From: JAPUEK01 sp963815355
GTDB lineage: Bacteria > Pseudomonadota > Alphaproteobacteria > Rhodobacterales > Rhodobacteraceae
Direction: 5' to 3'
NCBI GenBank assembly: GCA_963815355.1
Contig: CAWFGJ010000002.1
Coordinates: 199,718-263,717 of the forward strand
Length of the DNA: 64,000 nt
Position numbers and translations under genes: made by a program. The notes under the pieces are model-generated. The model was not told the DNA's origin. It did no database searches and was given only the letters and a program-made list of their open reading frames with translations. The first letter of the stretch is position 1; every line of letters starts with the position of its first letter. This document shows positions 8,524 through 17,426 of the stretch, in pieces.

Positions 8524-8885
8524 ACCGGCGGTGGCGGGTCGTCGCGGCTGACCAGGACCAGACGCGCGCCCGGACCAAGGGCGCGCAGTTCCGTTTCCAC
8601 CAGCGCCGGGCGCGGCAGCGTTGGGCCGATGACGGTGATCGGGCCTTTGTAGCCCAGCTCTTCCAGCCGCTCGATGACCGTCGTGGCATCCAGCCCGCCC
8701 GAAAACAGCGGCGTCAGCACCCGGTCAGGGCGCACCTGCGCCAAAAGATCAGAGGTCAGGCCCGAAAGCGGCGTGCACACCATATTGGCGCTGCCGCTTT
8801 GCGCGGGACCTGTCAAGGTGACCGCCAAAACACGTTCTGGTGGGGAATCGCTTGGTGCGGTGCTTGCTGGAAACCGGACACTCAT
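8499..8885 (-). CDS. Hypothetical protein, receiver-like
   Basis: A 128-residue protein without clear assignment. Its centre reads like a compact alpha/beta domain reminiscent of response-regulator receivers: VCTPLSGLTSDLLAQVRPDRVLTPLFSGGLDATTVIERLEELGY, then ITVIGPTLPRPALVETELRALGPG and a final strand LVLVSRD. No phosphoacceptor aspartate or DNA-binding domain is obvious. The ATG at 8885 is preferred; an in-frame GTG lies 15 bases upstream. It converges on iolB, overlapping it by 25 bases, and diverges from phoR. A conserved Rhodobacteraceae protein is my best guess. Confidence 0.6.
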   Translation of the reverse strand: MSVRFPASTAPSDSPPERVLAVTLTGPAQSGSANMVCTPLSGLTSDLLAQVRPDRVLTPLFSGGLDATTVIERLEELGYKGPITVIGPTLPRPALVETELRALGPGARLVLVSRDDPPPPVQLGGRSR

Positions 8886-9088
8886 GACACACCATACCAC
8901 GCGAACGAAGTTTGGGCGTTGACAACCAATGGTTGCTCTCCTGTAGAAATTCTGACTTTTTGGATAGCGGTGTCATGATACCTCCGCAAGGAGGAACTGG
9001 ATTAAATTGGCGGTGAAGGCTAGGGCTTGCTTAAAAGAGTTGGGGCGTGCGTCAGGCGCGCGGGTTTGGGCAGCGGAGACTTCGGCAA

Positions 9089-10138
9089 ATGGCATCGGTG
9101 GAAGCGCAAAATGCGGGGATGAGTGCGGGGTCGCTGGAGGCGATTCTGGCGGGTTTGCCGCTTGCGGTGGTGATGATCGGGCGGGATGACCGCATCCTTG
9201 CGGCGAACCCGTTGGCCGAGGCGATCTTTGGCCGCGCGATCACCGGGCGGCACCACGGGCTGACGTTTCGCCAGCCCGAATTGCTGGCGGCAATCGCTGG
9301 GGCAATGGCGGGGCAGCCGGGGCAGTTGCGGTTGGTGATGCCGGATGCCAACCAAGACCGGGTGCATGAGGTGCGCGTAACTCCGCTGCAAGAGGGCGCG
9401 CTGCTGGCCTTTGAGGATCTGTCGGCGGTGACGCGGATGGACCAGATGCGGCGCGATTTCGTGGCCAATGTCAGCCATGAGTTGCGCACGCCGCTGACCT
9501 CGCTTTTGGGGTTCATTGACACGCTGCGGGGGGCGGCCAAAAACGACGCGCCAGCGCGGGAGCGGTTTTTGGGGATCATGGCGTCGGAAGCCGAGCGGAT
9601 GAACCGCCTTGTGCGCGACCTGTTGCACTTGAGCCGGGTCGAGGCCGAGTTGCGTATTCGCCCCGATGAGCCGGTTGATTTTGCGGCCCTCGCGCGCTCT
9701 GCCGTGGCCACGTTGCGGCCGGGGGCCGAAGCGGCGGGGGTGTCGATCACGCTGGAAGGGGCCGAGGCCGAGGCCAAACTGCCCGCCGACCGGGATCAGA
9801 TGACGCAGGTCTTGAACAACCTGATCGAGAACGCCGTGAAATATGGCAGCACACCGGGGGGCCGGGTTGAAGTGCGGCTTGCACGCGAGCAGGGGCCGCG
9901 CGGCCCGTTGCTGCGTTTGTCGGTCACTGACCACGGTGAGGGCATTGATGAGGTGCATCTGCCCCGGCTTACGGAGCGATTCTACCGGGTGGATGGGCAC
10001 CGGTCGCGCGAAAAGGGCGGGACAGGTTTGGGGCTGGCGATCGTTAAGCACATCGTCAACCGGCACCGTGGGCGGTTTCTGATAGAGAGCGAAAAGGGCA
10101 AAGGCAGTTGTTTTTCGGTGCTTTTGCCTTTGGGGTGA
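9089..10138 (+). CDS. phoR: Phosphate regulon sensor histidine kinase PhoR
   Basis: PhoR senses the state of the Pst transporter and phosphorylates PhoB when phosphate is scarce. From the ATG at 9089 (349 residues) a PAS domain spans about 14-115, the dimerisation/phosphoacceptor motif is NVSHELRTPL with His130, and the ATPase domain has NNLIENAVKYG (N box), DHGEGI (G1), RFYRVD (F box) and GGTGLGLAIVK (G2). Unlike enterobacterial PhoR no membrane segment is visible. An in-frame GTG at 9047 and ATG at 9119 are alternative starts. Position before pstS-phoB supports the PhoR name over other kinases. Confidence 0.92.
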   Translation: MASVEAQNAGMSAGSLEAILAGLPLAVVMIGRDDRILAANPLAEAIFGRAITGRHHGLTFRQPELLAAIAGAMAGQPGQLRLVMPDANQDRVHEVRVTPLQEGALLAFEDLSAVTRMDQMRRDFVANVSHELRTPLTSLLGFIDTLRGAAKNDAPARERFLGIMASEAERMNRLVRDLLHLSRVEAELRIRPDEPVDFAALARSAVATLRPGAEAAGVSITLEGAEAEAKLPADRDQMTQVLNNLIENAVKYGSTPGGRVEVRLAREQGPRGPLLRLSVTDHGEGIDEVHLPRLTERFYRVDGHRSREKGGTGLGLAIVKHIVNRHRGRFLIESEKGKGSCFSVLLPLG

Positions 10139-10178
10139 CGGGAAAGCAGGCGTCTGGGCAGGGTGCGGGTTTCGGCCT

Positions 10179-10211
10179 TTGTCATAAAACTGTTACGAAA
10201 CTGTCGCAAAA
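10179..10211 (+). promoter_or_regulatory. Pho box, three 11-bp repeats
   Basis: Three successive 11-base direct repeats (first copy TTGTCATAAAA, then CTGTTACGAAA) match the CTGTNAT-type PhoB binding unit with A-rich spacers. They end 81 bases before the pstS start. Phosphorylated PhoB should bind here and switch on pstSCAB-phoU-phoB. Confidence 0.88.
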
Positions 10212-10291
10212 CGGTAAGCAGGCCCGCTTAGACGGGGCATCGAAGGGAGGCCATGCGGGCCCCCTCGGAAAAAGGCTTACAGGAGAGACGC

Positions 10292-11347
10292 ATGTCCCTG
10301 ATGAAGATTTCGACTTCGGCGCTGGCCATTCTGGCCGCTACGACCGTGGTGGCCTCGGCCCGTGACCAGTTGCAGATCGCGGGTTCCTCGACCGTGCTGC
10401 CCTATGCCACGATCGTGGCCGAAGCATTCGGCGAGAACACCGACTTTGCGACCCCGGTTGTCGAAGGCGGCGGTTCGGGCGCTGGCCGCAAGAAGCTGTG
10501 CGAAGGCGTGGGCGAAGGCACCATCGACATCGCCAACTCTTCCAGCCGCATCAAGCAGTCGGATATCGACACCTGCACCGCCAACGGCGTGACCGAGATC
10601 ATGGAAGTCCGCTTTGGCTATGATGGCATCGTGTTTGCCTCGGACATCGACGGCGCTGACTTTGCGCTGACCCCGGTGGACGTGTGGGGCGCTTTGGCGG
10701 CCGAGACGGTCAAGGACGGCGCGGTTGTTGCGAACGCCTCCAAAACCTGGGCGGATGTGAACGCCGCGTTGCCGGCCCAAGCCATTCTGGCCTTCGTGCC
10801 CGGCACCAAGCACGGCACGCGCGAAGTGTTCGACACCAAGGTTCTGGAAGAGGGCTGCAAGGCCGCCGGGGCTTATGACGTGTTCCTCGCGGCCTCGACC
10901 GGTGCAGATGACGACGCCAAGAAGACCGACGCTGTGGCAAAGTGCCATGCCCTGCGCACCGATGGTCTGTCGGTCGACATCGACGGCGATTACACCGAGA
11001 CGCTGTCGCGCATTGCCGCCAACCCGACCGCGATCGGCGTGTTCGGTCTGTCGTTCTACGAGAACAACACCGACAAGCTGAAAGTCGCCACCATGGACGG
11101 CATCTTGCCGTCGGTCGAGACGATCTCTACCGGCGAATACCCGGTGTCGCGCCCGCTCTACTTCTACGTCAAGAAAGCGCATATCGGCGTGATCCCCGGC
11201 CTTAAAGAGTATGTTGAGTTCTTCCTGTCTGACGACATGGCTGGCCCGGATGGTGCTTTGGCGGATTACGGTCTGGTGCCCGATCCGGAACTGCAGGCGA
11301 CCCGCGACGCGGTGGCCGCAGAGACCCCGATGGGCGCGCTGGAATAA
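10292..11347 (+). CDS. pstS: Phosphate ABC transporter, periplasmic binding protein
   Basis: PstS captures phosphate in the periplasm and delivers it to PstCA. The 351-residue precursor starts with a signal peptide of about 22 residues ending in VASA, then the mature start RDQLQIAGSSTVLPY, which holds the phosphate-binding GSSTV turn; the second binding stretch GGGSGAGRKKLCEG follows. The ATG at 10292 has a strong AGGAGA site, so an in-frame extension starting at 10253 is rejected. It follows a Pho box and is followed by a strong hairpin before pstC, typical of a gene that must be made in excess over the channel. Confidence 0.96.
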   Translation: MSLMKISTSALAILAATTVVASARDQLQIAGSSTVLPYATIVAEAFGENTDFATPVVEGGGSGAGRKKLCEGVGEGTIDIANSSSRIKQSDIDTCTANGVTEIMEVRFGYDGIVFASDIDGADFALTPVDVWGALAAETVKDGAVVANASKTWADVNAALPAQAILAFVPGTKHGTREVFDTKVLEEGCKAAGAYDVFLAASTGADDDAKKTDAVAKCHALRTDGLSVDIDGDYTETLSRIAANPTAIGVFGLSFYENNTDKLKVATMDGILPSVETISTGEYPVSRPLYFYVKKAHIGVIPGLKEYVEFFLSDDMAGPDGALADYGLVPDPELQATRDAVAAETPMGALE

Positions 11348-11365
11348 GCGAAACGGCTGAAAAAA

Positions 11366-11392
11366 GGGGGGCGCGGGTGATCCGCGCCCCCC
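11366..11392 (+). terminator. Strong GC hairpin between pstS and pstC
   Basis: An 11-bp perfect stem (11366-11376 pairing with 11382-11392) closes a 5-base loop directly after pstS. No T-run follows, so it is probably a partial terminator or 3' mRNA stabiliser that raises pstS mRNA over pstCAB rather than a full stop. Confidence 0.75.
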
Positions 11393-11458
11393 AATCTGCT
11401 CGCCCCTTCAATGCCCGCCTTCCTCGCGCGTGGCCTTCTTAATCCCGGCAGGACCCTG

Positions 11459-12907
11459 ATGAGCCTTGGCCTTCTTTCCCTGATGCTTCTTGCCCTTGCC
11501 CTTGCGGGCTATCTGGTCGGGCGCCGTCGCGCCGTGGCGCAGGTGGGCGGGGATATTCGCAACCTTCATTCCCTGCCGCCGTTCTACGGGCGCATTACCG
11601 CGCTGCTGACGGCGGTTCCGGCATTTTTCCTGATTGGTGTCTGGTTGCTGGCGCAACCGCTTTTTGTCGAAACCAAAGCCCTGTCGCTGATCGCGGTTGA
11701 GGAAATCCCGGCGGGCAAGACGCCTGCGCTGGTGATGGCCGATGTGCGGCGTGTCGCGAGCGGTCTTGCCAAGCTTGAGGCGCGGGGCGTGGAGCTTGGC
11801 CCGCTTTTGGCCGATCCGGCCAAGTTGAAGACGGCGCTGAATGACGCGGGTGTGGTGCTGGAAACCGAGCCTACAGCATCGACGCTTGCCGCGACCAAGG
11901 CGCTGCGCGAGGCGACTGCAGGGTCGCGCTGGATGATGACCGGGGCCGCGCTGCTGCTGGCGGTGGCGGGGCTTGGCTTTGCGATCAGCCGCATCAAGCC
12001 CGACTACCGCGCCCGCAACGCAACCGAGCGGTTTGCGCTGTGGTTGCTGATCGGGTCGTCGTTGATTGCGGTGCTGACGACGGCGGGCATCGTGATGTCG
12101 CTGTTGTTCGAGACGATCCACTTCTTTCAGCTTTACCCGGCGAAAGACTTTTTCTTTTCCACGACGTGGAGCCCGAAGTTCGGGGGCGGGTCCAGCCTTG
12201 GGATATGGCCGCTGATCTGGGGCACACTTTATGTGTCGGCCATCGCCCTGATCGTGGCGGTGCCAATCGGGCTGATGTCGGCGATTTATCTGGCGGAATA
12301 TGCCAGCCGCCGCACGCGGTCTTGGGTCAAGCCCGCGATTGAGGTGCTGGCGGGTATTCCGACCATCGTCTACGGGCTTTTCGCGCTGATCACGGTGGGG
12401 CCGCTGTTGCGGGATTACTTTGCGGCGCCTCTGGGGCTGGGCAATTCATCGTCTTCGGTGATGACGGCGGGTCTGGTCATGGGGATCATGGTGATCCCGT
12501 TTGTGTCTTCGCTATCGGATGACATCATCAACGCGGTGCCGCAGTCGCTGCGCGATGGCTCGCTTGGGTTGGGGGCCACGCCGTCGGAGACGATCCGGCA
12601 GGTGGTGTTGCCCGCGGCTTTGCCCGGTGTGGTGGGGGCGGTGTTGCTGGCGGCCTCGCGGGCGATCGGGGAGACGATGATCGTGGTGATGGGGGCAGGG
12701 GCGGCGGCACGGCTGTCGATGAACCCCTTTGACGCGATGACCACGGTGACGGTGAAGATCGTCAGCCAGTTGACCGGCGACACCGAGTTTGCCAGCCCCG
12801 AGACGCTTGTGGCCTTTGCGCTTGGCCTGACCCTTTTCACCCTGACGCTTGCACTGAATATCATCGCCTTGGTGATCGTGCGGAAATACCGGGAGCAATA
12901 CGAATGA
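11459..12907 (+). CDS. pstC: Phosphate ABC transporter permease PstC
   Basis: PstC is one of the two inner-membrane subunits of the phosphate channel. The chosen start gives 482 residues; the N-terminal 200 residues carry extra membrane segments and a periplasmic-looking loop, an extended form common in this group, while the C-terminal 280 residues form the permease proper with the EAA-type loop (LGLGATPSETIRQVVLPAALPG). The ATG at 11459 has AGGA 5 bases upstream, whereas an in-frame ATG at 11411 has no ribosome site. Its last codons overlap the pstA start (ATGA). Confidence 0.93.
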   Translation: MSLGLLSLMLLALALAGYLVGRRRAVAQVGGDIRNLHSLPPFYGRITALLTAVPAFFLIGVWLLAQPLFVETKALSLIAVEEIPAGKTPALVMADVRRVASGLAKLEARGVELGPLLADPAKLKTALNDAGVVLETEPTASTLAATKALREATAGSRWMMTGAALLLAVAGLGFAISRIKPDYRARNATERFALWLLIGSSLIAVLTTAGIVMSLLFETIHFFQLYPAKDFFFSTTWSPKFGGGSSLGIWPLIWGTLYVSAIALIVAVPIGLMSAIYLAEYASRRTRSWVKPAIEVLAGIPTIVYGLFALITVGPLLRDYFAAPLGLGNSSSSVMTAGLVMGIMVIPFVSSLSDDIINAVPQSLRDGSLGLGATPSETIRQVVLPAALPGVVGAVLLAASRAIGETMIVVMGAGAAARLSMNPFDAMTTVTVKIVSQLTGDTEFASPETLVAFALGLTLFTLTLALNIIALVIVRKYREQYE

Positions 12908-14220
12908 GCCGGACATCCCTGCTGACCCTGTCGCCGGCGGTTCGGGCCCGCAACGCCGCTGAAAAACGGTTTCGCGCCTATGGGCTGACCGCGATTGTGC
13001 TGGCGCTGGCGGCCTTGGTCTGGCTGCTGATCTCTATCTTTTCCAACGGGCTGCCTGCCTTTCAGCAAACCTTCCTGACGATCCCGGTGACGCTGGAGGA
13101 ATCAGTGCTGGACAAATCCGGCAAGCGCGACCCGGAGGTGATGGGGAAAGTGACGACCATCGGCTATGCCAAGGTGCTGACCAAGGCGCTGGCGGCCGAG
13201 ATTGAGGCGCGCGGCATTGATACGGGCGGCATGAAGGAAAAAGACCTGGGCAAGCTGTTGTCCGAAGAAGCGGGTGCAACGCTGCGCAATCAGGTTTTGG
13301 CGGACCCCGAATTGATCGGGCAGACGGTAACGTTCTCGGTGCTCGCCTCGGGCCGGATCGACGGCTATTACAAGGGCCGGGTGTCGATGGACTCTGCCGC
13401 GCTGGACAAGAACATCTCGCCCGAGCAACTGGCGCTGGCCGACAAGCTGAAAGAGGCCGGGCTGCTTGGCATCAAGTTCAACACCGGGTTCCTGACGATG
13501 CCCGATGCGTCCGACAAGCGGCCAGAGGCGGCGGGTCTGGGGATTGCCATCATCGGCTCGCTTTACATGATGTTTGTGGTGCTGGTGCTGGCCTTGCCGA
13601 TTGGGGTTGCGGCCTCGGTCTATCTGGAGGAGTTCGCGCCGAAGAACCGCTGGACCGATCTGATTGAGGTGAACATTGCCAACCTCGCCGCGGTGCCGTC
13701 GATTGTGTATGGTATCCTTGGCCTGTCGATCTTCATCAACTTTGCCGGGTTGCCGCAATCCGCGCCCATCGTGGGGGGTCTGGTGCTGACGCTGATGACC
13801 TTGCCGCGGATCATCATTCCGACGCGGGCCGCCCTTAAGGCCGTGCCTCCGTCGATCCGCGATGCGGCTTTGGGGATCGGCGCGTCAAAGTTGCAGACGG
13901 TGACGCACCATGTGTTGCCGCTGGCGATGCCGGGGATTTTGACCGGCACGATCATCGGTCTGGCGCAGGCCTTGGGCGAAAGCGCGCCGTTGTTGCTGAT
14001 CGGGATGGTGGCCTTTGTGCGGGATTTTCCGGGGATGCCTTTGGACGGGTTGTTTGACCCGGCGGCGGCCTTGCCGGTGCAGATTTACAACTGGACCCAA
14101 CGGGGCGACCCGGGTTTCGTAGAGCGGGCTTCGGGGGCGATTATCGTGCTTCTGGTGTTCCTGATCATGATGAACGCGGTGGCGATTTATCTGCGCCGCA
14201 AGTTTGAGCGCCGCTGGTAG
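12904..14220 (+). CDS. pstA: Phosphate ABC transporter permease PstA
   Basis: PstA is the partner permease of PstC. The 438-residue protein has a long N-terminal extension (about 1-200, one membrane segment and a soluble loop with many Lys/Glu, DUF3333-like) before the permease core with LGIGASKLQTVTHHVLPLAMPG, the coupling loop that contacts PstB. It starts on the overlapping ATGA of pstC and ends 6 bases before pstB, so the channel and ATPase are translated together. Confidence 0.94.
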   Translation: MSRTSLLTLSPAVRARNAAEKRFRAYGLTAIVLALAALVWLLISIFSNGLPAFQQTFLTIPVTLEESVLDKSGKRDPEVMGKVTTIGYAKVLTKALAAEIEARGIDTGGMKEKDLGKLLSEEAGATLRNQVLADPELIGQTVTFSVLASGRIDGYYKGRVSMDSAALDKNISPEQLALADKLKEAGLLGIKFNTGFLTMPDASDKRPEAAGLGIAIIGSLYMMFVVLVLALPIGVAASVYLEEFAPKNRWTDLIEVNIANLAAVPSIVYGILGLSIFINFAGLPQSAPIVGGLVLTLMTLPRIIIPTRAALKAVPPSIRDAALGIGASKLQTVTHHVLPLAMPGILTGTIIGLAQALGESAPLLLIGMVAFVRDFPGMPLDGLFDPAAALPVQIYNWTQRGDPGFVERASGAIIVLLVFLIMMNAVAIYLRRKFERRW

Positions 14221-14226
14221 GGGTCG

Positions 14227-15027
14227 ATGCAAATGAACGATATGCGAATGGAGAGCCGCGTGGACACGCGAGAGATCAAGATCGAAGCCCGCAACGCGCA
14301 GGTCTATTACGGCACCAACCACGCCATCAAGGATGTGGATGTCGATATTCTGGACAAGACGGTCACGGCGTTTATCGGGCCTTCGGGCTGCGGAAAATCA
14401 ACGTTTCTGCGCTGTCTGAACCGGATGAACGACACGATCGCCGGGTGCCGGGTTGAGGGCAAGATCACGCTGGAAGGCGAGGATATCTATGATAGCCGCG
14501 TCGATCCGGTGCAGTTGCGCGCCAAGATCGGCATGGTCTTTCAAAAGCCCAACCCCTTCCCGAAGTCGATCTATGACAATGTGGCTTATGGCCCCAAGAT
14601 TCACGGGTTGACCCGCAACAAGGCCGAGTTGGATGAGGTGGTTGAAACCTGTCTGCGCAAGGCCGCTTTGTGGAATGAGGTCAAAGACCGTCTTGCCGCA
14701 CCGGGCACCGGGCTTTCGGGCGGGCAGCAGCAGCGGCTGTGCATCGCGCGCGCCATTGCCACCTCGCCCGAGGTGTTGCTGATGGATGAGCCCTGTTCCG
14801 CGCTGGACCCGATTGCAACCGCGCAGGTCGAGGAACTGATCGACGAATTGCGCAGCCAGTTCTCGGTGGTGATCGTCACCCATTCCATGCAGCAGGCAGC
14901 GCGTGTCAGCCAGCGCACGGCGTTCTTCCACCTTGGCAATCTGGTGGAATTTGGCGACACGGCGCAGATTTTCACCAACCCGACGGATCCGCGCACGGAA
15001 TCCTACATTTCTGGCCGGATCGGCTGA
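14227..15027 (+). CDS. pstB: Phosphate ABC transporter ATP-binding protein
   Basis: PstB is the ATPase that drives phosphate import. In 266 residues it shows Walker A GPSGCGKST (51-59), the Q-loop FQKPNPFPKS characteristic of PstB, the ABC signature LSGGQQQRLCIARA, Walker B VLLMDEPCSALD and the H-loop VTHSM. The first ATG (14227) is used; a second in-frame ATG at 14233 is possible. It lies 6 bases after pstA and 7 before phoU. Confidence 0.97.
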   Translation: MQMNDMRMESRVDTREIKIEARNAQVYYGTNHAIKDVDVDILDKTVTAFIGPSGCGKSTFLRCLNRMNDTIAGCRVEGKITLEGEDIYDSRVDPVQLRAKIGMVFQKPNPFPKSIYDNVAYGPKIHGLTRNKAELDEVVETCLRKAALWNEVKDRLAAPGTGLSGGQQQRLCIARAIATSPEVLLMDEPCSALDPIATAQVEELIDELRSQFSVVIVTHSMQQAARVSQRTAFFHLGNLVEFGDTAQIFTNPTDPRTESYISGRIG

Positions 15028-15034
15028 GGGAGTT

Positions 15035-15748
15035 ATGACGATGATCAAGGATCCCCATATTGTCCGCGCCTTTGACCGCGATCTGGAAGCGGTACAGGCG
15101 TTGATCATGCGGATGGGCGGGCTGGTCGAAGCCGCCCTGTCCGACGCCGCCGAAGCGCTGGAGACGCAGGACGTGGCCTTGGCCGAGCGTGTGCGCTCCG
15201 GCGACAAGGCGATTGATGCGCTGGAAGAGCAGGTCAACTCGGAATGCGCGCGGTTGATTGCGTTGCGCTCTCCCATCGCGACCGACCTGCGGACGGTGCT
15301 GACGGTGATGAAGATCGCTTCGAGCCTTGAGCGCTGCGGCGACTATGCCAAGAACCTTGCCAAGCGGGCCTTGGTGCTGAACACGATGACCCCGATTGAG
15401 GGGGCGGCGTTTTCGATCCGCCGGATGGCGCGGTTGGTGGGGCTGTTGCTGAAGGACGCGCTGGACGCCTTTATCGCACGCGATGCGGGGCTGGCAGCGG
15501 AGGTGCGGCAGCGCGACCAAGAGGTGGATCAGCTGTATAACTCCATCTTCCGGGTGTTCCTGACCCATATGATGGAAGACCCGCGCCATATCACCGCCTG
15601 CATGCACTTGCATTTCATTGCCAAGAACATCGAACGGGTGGGCGACCATGCCACCACGATTGCCGAGCAGGTGATCTATCTGGCCACCGGGTCCTTGCCC
15701 GATGACGCCCGCCCCAAGGCCACAACCCTGACCGGTGAGGCAAGCTGA
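15035..15748 (+). CDS. phoU: Phosphate signalling complex protein PhoU
   Basis: PhoU links the Pst transporter to PhoR, keeping PhoR in its phosphatase state when phosphate is plentiful. The 237-residue protein has the tandem three-helix bundles of the family with the metal-binding repeats around RCGDYAKNLAKRA and NIERVGDHATTIAE. The start is the ATG in GGAGTTATG; an in-frame frame running back into pstB is rejected. Its stop shares one base with the phoB start. Confidence 0.96.
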   Translation: MTMIKDPHIVRAFDRDLEAVQALIMRMGGLVEAALSDAAEALETQDVALAERVRSGDKAIDALEEQVNSECARLIALRSPIATDLRTVLTVMKIASSLERCGDYAKNLAKRALVLNTMTPIEGAAFSIRRMARLVGLLLKDALDAFIARDAGLAAEVRQRDQEVDQLYNSIFRVFLTHMMEDPRHITACMHLHFIAKNIERVGDHATTIAEQVIYLATGSLPDDARPKATTLTGEAS

Positions 15749-16437
15749 TGGCGGCGCAGCGGCCCACGGTCCTGCTGGTCGAGGATGAGCCCGCCCAGCG
15801 CGAAGTTCTGGCCTATAACCTGTCTGCGGAGGGGTTTGAGGTGATCACCGCCGCCAATGGCGAAGAGGCCATGATGGTGGTGGATGAGGCCGCCCCCGAT
15901 CTGATCCTGCTGGACTGGATGATGCCGCATGTCTCGGGGTTGGAGGTGTGCCGCCGCCTGAAGCTGCGTCCCGAAACCCGGTCCATTCCGGTGATCATGT
16001 TGTCGGCGCGGTCTGAAGAGGTGGACAAGGTGCGCGGGCTGGAAACCGGGGCCGATGACTATGTGATCAAGCCTTATTCGCTGGTCGAATTGATGGCGCG
16101 TCTGCGCGCGCATCTGCGCCGGGTGCGCCCGGCCACGGCGGGTCTGATGCTGGAGTATGGCGATATCCGGCTGGACAGCGAAACCCATCGGGTGATGCGC
16201 GCCGACCAGGTGCTGAAACTGGGCCCGACCGAGTTCCGGCTGTTGTCGACCTTTCTGGAAAAGCCGGGCCGGGTGTTTTCGCGCGAACAGTTGCTGGACC
16301 GGGTCTGGGGCCGCGACATCTATGTCGATACCCGCACGGTGGATGTCCATATCGGCCGGCTGCGCAAGGCCCTGATGCAGCATGGCGGCGAAGACCCGCT
16401 GCGCACGGTGCGCGGGGCGGGCTATGCCTTGGGCTGA
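15748..16437 (+). CDS. phoB: Phosphate regulon response regulator PhoB
   Basis: PhoB is the transcription activator that binds Pho boxes, including the one at 10179. The 229-residue protein has a receiver domain (about 6-120) with the phosphoacceptor Asp56 (LLDWMMP), the Ser86 switch residue and Lys108, and an OmpR/PhoB winged-helix domain (about 130-229: LKLGPTEFRLLSTFLEKPGRVFSREQLLDRVWG ... VDVHIGRLRKAL, shown here in parts). It closes the pst-pho operon, so its own production rises on phosphate starvation. Confidence 0.97.
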   Translation: MAAQRPTVLLVEDEPAQREVLAYNLSAEGFEVITAANGEEAMMVVDEAAPDLILLDWMMPHVSGLEVCRRLKLRPETRSIPVIMLSARSEEVDKVRGLETGADDYVIKPYSLVELMARLRAHLRRVRPATAGLMLEYGDIRLDSETHRVMRADQVLKLGPTEFRLLSTFLEKPGRVFSREQLLDRVWGRDIYVDTRTVDVHIGRLRKALMQHGGEDPLRTVRGAGYALG

Positions 16438-16452
16438 TGGCGGTGCCGCGCG

Positions 16453-17364
16453 TCAGTGCGCGCGGGACTTGCGGATCAGCGCAAAGGCATAGAGCGCCAG
16501 TGCCGCCCAGATCATCGGAAAGGCGATCATGCGGGCGCGGCCAAAGGGCTCGCCAAAGACGAACACTGCCGTCAGGAAAATCATGGTCGGCGCGATGTAT
16601 TGCATGATGCCGATGGTCGACAGCCGCAACAGTTTGGCCCCGTTGGCATAGATCATCAACGGCCCCGCCGTGACCAAGCCGCAGCCGATCAGCAAGGCGG
16701 TGTCCGCCGCCGACCCGGTCAGAAAATGCCCGTTGCCCTGCGCGCCCATCCACAGCACATAGCCCAAGGCGAAGGGCAAGAGCAGCAAGACCTCCAGCGT
16801 AAAGCCTTGGTTGGGGCCAATGGGCAGGGATTTCTTCAGATAGGCATAGATCCCCCAAGTGACCGTCAGCGCCAAGGAGGTCATCGGCAGCCGCCCGCTC
16901 TCCACCGTCAGTGCCACCACGGCAAGGGCGGCCAAAGCGATGGCCAGTTGTTGCAAACGGTCCAGCCGCTCGCCCAGCAACACCGCCCCCAGAAAGATGC
17001 TGAACAAGGGGTTGATGTAATAACCCAAGGCGGCATCCAGTGTATGGCCCGCGCCAATCGCCCAGACGTAGATCCCCCAGTTGACCGACACCACTGTCGC
17101 CGTGACCGCCGCCATGCCCAACATCCTCGGGGTGCGGAAGGCGCGGCGCAGATCGTCGGTGCGGCCCTGAACCAACAGCACCAGCGCGGCAATCGGCACC
17201 GACCAGAGCACACGGTGGGCCAGAACCTCTACCGGTGGGATATGGGACAGCGCCTTCATGTAGATCGGCAAGAAGCCCCAAAGCAGATAGGCAGTCAGCG
17301 CATAGCCAAACCCGGCCAGCGTGTCTTCATTCTTGGCGGGGGGCGTGGGCGCTGCTTTTTCCAT
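16453..17364 (-). CDS. rarD: EamA-family permease RarD
   Basis: A 303-residue inner-membrane protein with ten predicted hydrophobic segments arranged as two EamA repeats. The RarD subgroup is recognised by GFGYALTAYLLWGFLPIYMK at the start and SFNWGIYVWA-like text (VSVNWGIYVWAI) in the middle. RarD is linked to chloramphenicol sensitivity in Pseudomonas, but the natural substrate is unknown. It converges with phoB, 16 bases apart, and no terminator is obvious between them. Confidence 0.9.
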   Translation of the reverse strand: MEKAAPTPPAKNEDTLAGFGYALTAYLLWGFLPIYMKALSHIPPVEVLAHRVLWSVPIAALVLLVQGRTDDLRRAFRTPRMLGMAAVTATVVSVNWGIYVWAIGAGHTLDAALGYYINPLFSIFLGAVLLGERLDRLQQLAIALAALAVVALTVESGRLPMTSLALTVTWGIYAYLKKSLPIGPNQGFTLEVLLLLPFALGYVLWMGAQGNGHFLTGSAADTALLIGCGLVTAGPLMIYANGAKLLRLSTIGIMQYIAPTMIFLTAVFVFGEPFGRARMIAFPMIWAALALYAFALIRKSRAH

Positions 17365-17426
17365 AGCGCGTGACTAGCGCCGCCGCGCGGCCACGGGAAC
17401 CGTAAACTTGTGCCCGATACAAACCG

